Source: CBDBGD01 sp965205235 (GTDB lineage: Bacteria > Chloroflexota > Dehalococcoidia > Lucifugimonadales > UBA1127). From it: a DNA stretch of 64,000 nt. How positions within the stretch are numbered: the stretch's first letter is position 1; the number at the start of each line of letters is the position of its first letter. The stretch covers positions 124,001 to 188,000 of the forward strand of contig CBDBGD010000006.1 of NCBI GenBank assembly GCA_965205235.1, written 5' to 3'. Shown here piece by piece: positions 61,585-64,000 of this stretch. A program made the translations under genes and the position numbers. The notes below the pieces were generated by a model. It worked only from the letters and a program-made list of their open reading frames with translations. It was not told the origin of the DNA and did not search any database.

Positions 61585-62445
61585 TCAGCCGCCGGCCAAG
61601 GCCTGGGACGCCGCCCTCATCATCACATCGACAGGCGCTTCGCGGCCCGTCCACATGCGGAAGGCGGCTGCGCCCTGGTACACGAGCATCGGGAGGCCGC
61701 CGAGGGTGCGAGCGCCGGCGCGCCGGGCAGCGGCCAGCAGCGGCGTCTCCGCCGGGTTGTACACCAGGTCGTAGACGAGCGTCCTGGCGGGAATCAGGGC
61801 CGCGGGGATGGGGGAGGCGTCGGGGTCCGGGCCCTGGGCCATTCCCAGAGACGTGCAGTTTACCAGGAGGTCAACGGATGCCGCGGCGAGCATGGGGGCC
61901 AGGGCTTCCGGGTCGAGCGTGAGGGTGTCGACTCTCGCCGGGAAGCGGGCGCTCAGCTCCTGGGCGAGGATGCGCGCCCTCCCCGGCGACCGGTTGGCGA
62001 TGGCGACGCGAGCAGCGCCCTCGGCCAGCAGGGCGTAGGCCACGGCACGAGCGGCACCGCCCGCGCCCAGCAGCAGGGCGCTGCAGCCGCAGGGGTCGTA
62101 GGCGCCGTCGTCTCGCAGGGCCTGCAGGAAGCCGTCAAGGTCCGTGTTGGCGCCCACCAGCCGGCCGTCCCTGTGGACGACGGTGTTGACGGCGCCGATG
62201 TCGCGCGCCGCGGCGTCGACCTCGTCGAGGAGGGGCATGACCGTCTCCTTGTGGGGGACTGTCACGCTGAACCCAAGCAGGTCGGCATCGCGGAGCTGCC
62301 GGACGCGCTCCGCCAGTCGCTCCGGCTCGACGGGCCAGGCCTCGTAGGTGGCGTCAAGGCCCAGGTGGTCGAGGGCGGCCTGCTGGAAGGCGGGCGAGGC
62401 GGAGTGGCCCAGGGGGTAGCCGATGATGCCCAGACGCAGAGTCAT
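61585..62445 (-). CDS. aroE: Shikimate dehydrogenase
   Basis: A 286-residue NADP-linked dehydrogenase. Seen: LGIIGYPLGHSASPAFQQAAL, FSVTVPHKETVMPLLD (catalytic Lys), GANTDLDGFL (Asp), GAGGAARAVAYAL (dinucleotide loop) and VYQGAAAFRMWTG. The ATG at 62445 overlaps the ruvX stop by 4 bases (ATGA); the frame upstream of it is antisense-type overlap. Intact. Confidence 0.96.
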   Translation of the reverse strand: MTLRLGIIGYPLGHSASPAFQQAALDHLGLDATYEAWPVEPERLAERVRQLRDADLLGFSVTVPHKETVMPLLDEVDAAARDIGAVNTVVHRDGRLVGANTDLDGFLQALRDDGAYDPCGCSALLLGAGGAARAVAYALLAEGAARVAIANRSPGRARILAQELSARFPARVDTLTLDPEALAPMLAAASVDLLVNCTSLGMAQGPDPDASPIPAALIPARTLVYDLVYNPAETPLLAAARRAGARTLGGLPMLVYQGAAAFRMWTGREAPVDVMMRAASQALAGG

Positions 62446-62876
62446 GGCGTCGGTCGGTGGGCGTCCAGGTAGTCCTGGAGGATGACGGCGGCAGCGACGG
62501 CGTCGACCCGCTCGCGGTCGCGTGACGGCTTGCGGCCTGACTGACGCAGCAAACGCTCCGCCTCCGCGGTGGTGAACTGCTCGTTCCACTCGGCCACCGG
62601 GACCGGGCTGACGCATCGGAGGCGGTCAATGAAGGCGGCGATCTCCCGGCCCTGGCCGTGCAGTTTGCCGTCGAGGGAGACGGGCAAGCCGACGACGATG
62701 GCCTCGACCTCGTGCTCGCGGGCGAGGGCTGTGATGGTGTCGAGGTCCTGGGCATCGTCGTCGCGGCGGGGGAGGGTGGTGAGGGGGGAGGCGAGGGTCC
62801 CGGTGGGGTCGCTGAGCGCGACGCCGGTGCGGCGGGTCCCCACGTCGAGTCCGAGCATGCGCTTCATGGCGGTCAT
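62442..62876 (-). CDS. ruvX: Putative pre-16S rRNA nuclease/Holliday junction resolvase YqgF
   Basis: A 144-residue RNase H-fold protein of the YqgF/RuvX family. Seen: RMLGLDVGTRRTGVALSDPTGTLASPL, IVVGLPVSLDGKLHGQ, and VDAVAAAVILQDYL with acidic active-site residues. It processes pre-16S rRNA ends in E. coli. M1 at 62876 or M4 at 62867 could be the start. Located between alaS and aroE, an order seen in many bacteria. Confidence 0.93.
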   Translation of the reverse strand: MTAMKRMLGLDVGTRRTGVALSDPTGTLASPLTTLPRRDDDAQDLDTITALAREHEVEAIVVGLPVSLDGKLHGQGREIAAFIDRLRCVSPVPVAEWNEQFTTAEAERLLRQSGRKPSRDRERVDAVAAAVILQDYLDAHRPTP

Positions 62877-62931
62877 TGTAGCGCACGCGGGGGAGGGGCG
62901 CGGTGCGGTTCCGGCATTGGTCTCTCCGCTC

Positions 62932-63110
62932 GTGGTTCGAGAGCCTCACCACGAACGGGGGGTAAGGGCGCGAGGTTGGGGCAGGCGGACGTGGGCCCCT
63001 CACCCTAACCCTCTCCCTAGGGAGAGGGGATGTGCGGCCCGCCCCTACGGCGGCTTCGACGGGGCTCAGGGCGAGCGGGGGGTTCGGCGGGGTCAGGGTG
63101 AGCGGGGCTA
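62932..63110. repeat. Family B and C repeats between ruvX and the small Cys protein
   Basis: GTGGTTCGAGAGCCTCACCACGAACGG (about 62933-62959, family C), CTCACCCTAACCCTCTCCCTAGGGAGAGGGG (about 62999-63029, family B), then two more family C-like units with CGACGGGGCTCAGGGCGAGCGG and GGGGTCAGGGTGAGCGG. Confidence 0.75.
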
Positions 63111-63308
63111 GTTGCGGCGACAGCCGCAGTTGCAGGCGACCTCTTCGTCGTCGTCCGCTTCACACCAGTGGTCGAAGATGTCGCCGCCGGAGGAGCGCGC
63201 CAACCCGAGCATGTACTCGTGGTCCTCCGGCGCGAAGCCCATCGACATCACGGCGTCAGTCACGGCGTCGACGCAGGTTTCGCAAACAGATTCTTTGTCA
63301 GCTACCAT
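63108..63308 (-). CDS. Small Cys-rich acidic protein
   Basis: A 66-residue protein with CETC near the N-terminus and CNCGC near the C-terminus, plus a run of acidic residues (EADDDEE). It could bind metal. No family was recognised. AGGGGGCGATCAAGG precedes the ATG. It lies between alaS and ruvX on the same strand, separated from ruvX by repeats. Confidence 0.55.
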   Translation of the reverse strand: MVADKESVCETCVDAVTDAVMSMGFAPEDHEYMLGLARSSGGDIFDHWCEADDDEEVACNCGCRRN

Positions 63309-63359
63309 CCTTGATCGCCCCCTTCCCCGTTTGCGGTCTCCAATGACGGCCCGTCGCCC

Positions 63360-64000
63360 CTACTCTCGCAGGAGGGAGGGGACGAGGGCGAGGGCGTCGT
63401 CGAGCTTCTCAGGGCTGCGGCCACCGGCCTGGGCCGTGGCTGCGCTGCCGCCGCCGCCGCCGCCCATGACCGCCGCAGCCTGCCTGGCGATGGCCGCCGC
63501 GTCGACGCCGCGCTCGACGAGGTCGGGGGTGGCCATGGCGACGAGGACAGGGCGCTCGCCGAGCACCGCGCCGAGGACGACGAGGCCGGAGCCCATCTTG
63601 GCCTTGAGGTAGTCGCCGACATCCCGCATGGCGTCAGCCGAGGCCGCGGTCACGCGGGCGGCCAGGACCGTTGCGCCGTTCACCTCGACGGCCTGAGCGA
63701 GCAAGCCCTCCGCCTCCCGGCGGGCGAGGTCGCGCTCCAGGCCCGCGGCGCGGCGGCGCTCCTGGTCGAGCTCCTCCATGAGGTCGGCGACGCGGGTCTC
63801 CAGGTCGGCGGGCGCTGTGTCGAGTCGACGGGCGAGGGACTCGAGGCGCTCGCGGTCGTGGCGGGCGGCGGCCTCCGCGGCGCGGCCCGTCAGGGCCTCG
63901 ATGCGCCGCAGGCCGGAGCCGATGGAGCCCTCGGCGGTGATGAGGAACAGGCCGACCTCGCCGGTGCGGGCGAGGTGGGTGCCGCCGCAGACCTCGACGC
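63360..64000 (-). CDS. alaS: Alanyl-tRNA synthetase, C-terminal part (runs off the window)
   Basis: The 3' 213 codons of alaS. At the window edge VEVCGGTHLARTGEVG carries the editing-domain Cys and His (CxxxH), and EGSIGSGLRRIEALTG continues it. A coiled coil (ERRRAAGLERDLARREAEG) and the glycine-rich C-Ala domain (AAAVMGGGGGGSAATAQAGG) finish the protein. The synthetase domain lies beyond base 64000. Confidence 0.95.
   Translation of the reverse strand, partial: VEVCGGTHLARTGEVGLFLITAEGSIGSGLRRIEALTGRAAEAAARHDRERLESLARRLDTAPADLETRVADLMEELDQERRRAAGLERDLARREAEGLLAQAVEVNGATVLAARVTAASADAMRDVGDYLKAKMGSGLVVLGAVLGERPVLVAMATPDLVERGVDAAAIARQAAAVMGGGGGGSAATAQAGGRSPEKLDDALALVPSLLRE

Overview
The window is high in G+C (about two-thirds by eye), densely coded and has few long gaps. 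No rRNA or tRNA gene was recognised, so taxonomy is inferred only from gene content and style. It looks like an environmental, non-model, GC-rich bacterium, plausibly Chloroflexota (Dehalococcoidia-like). Most loci are housekeeping or biosynthetic. They are punctuated by lower-GC islands of restriction-modification and nuclease genes, one IS30-family element, and several families of short palindromic intergenic repeats.

Layout. 0-2.4 kb: sulfur/cysteine cluster (Rrf2 regulator, MoeB/ThiF-type activating enzyme, CysM-like synthase). 2.5-5.2 kb, minus strand: rdgB - moaA - RNase HI::MoaC fusion. 5.5-10.1 kb: glutamate synthase large subunit. 10.1-13 kb: SnoaL-like protein, a metal-ligand-deficient M24 (creatinase/DoeA-like) hydrolase and glpX. 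13-15.7 kb: low-GC island with a DNA methyltransferase, a NucS/DUF91-type endonuclease and an orphan MNT nucleotidyltransferase. 15.7-21.3 kb: class I aldolase, VOC protein, two-subunit CoA transferase, a second DUF91-type nuclease, a zinc-ribbon/OB-fold protein and a thiolase. 21.5-23.9 kb: DNA-repair-type radical SAM/HhH protein, a small double-CxxC protein and an O6-alkylguanine-DNA alkyltransferase. 23.9-28.8 kb: MoxR - DUF58 - TgpA transglutaminase operon in which the last two genes are broken by many small frameshifts. 28.9-32.1 kb: a promoter and long leader with an intrinsic terminator, then a frameshifted DUF2520 gene, panB and panC. 32.2-38.3 kb: collagen-like lipoprotein, plsY, ilvE, and the DNA-uptake genes comEA-comEC. 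37.7-40.5 kb: nicotinamidase-like and nicotinate phosphoribosyltransferase genes plus an amidohydrolase. 40.8-44.1 kb: a large type IIG-like DNA methylase and a small phage-like protein. 44.1-51.1 kb: a sulfite-oxidase-fold membrane protein, NAD synthetase and a large BNR-repeat protein, flanked by a diverged inverted repeat. 51.1-52.2 kb: IS30 element inserted into a palindromic repeat. 52.4-57.6 kb: PanE-like reductase, methyltransferase, YtcJ-like amidohydrolase and acyl-CoA/oxalyl-CoA synthetase. 57.6-64 kb: aroK-aroB fusion, HAD hydrolase, aroC, aroE, ruvX, a small Cys-rich protein and the 3' end of alaS.

How it works together. MoaA, the MoaC fusion and MoeB-like functions would support molybdopterin enzymes, and one such enzyme (sulfite-oxidase fold) lies in the window. 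PanB, PanC and a PanE homologue give most of pantothenate synthesis. Nicotinamidase, nicotinate phosphoribosyltransferase and NadE give much of NAD salvage. AroKB, AroC and AroE cover the late shikimate path. The CoA transferase, thiolase and OB-fold protein form a beta-ketoacyl-CoA module.

Main points for a second look: the RNase HI-MoaC fusion; the candidate regulatory leader RNA ahead of the pan genes; the insertion-only frameshift cluster at 24.4-29.9 kb; the IS30 insertion inside a palindromic repeat with a 4-bp target duplication; the roughly 300-bp diverged inverted repeat; and the low-GC nuclease/methylase islands.
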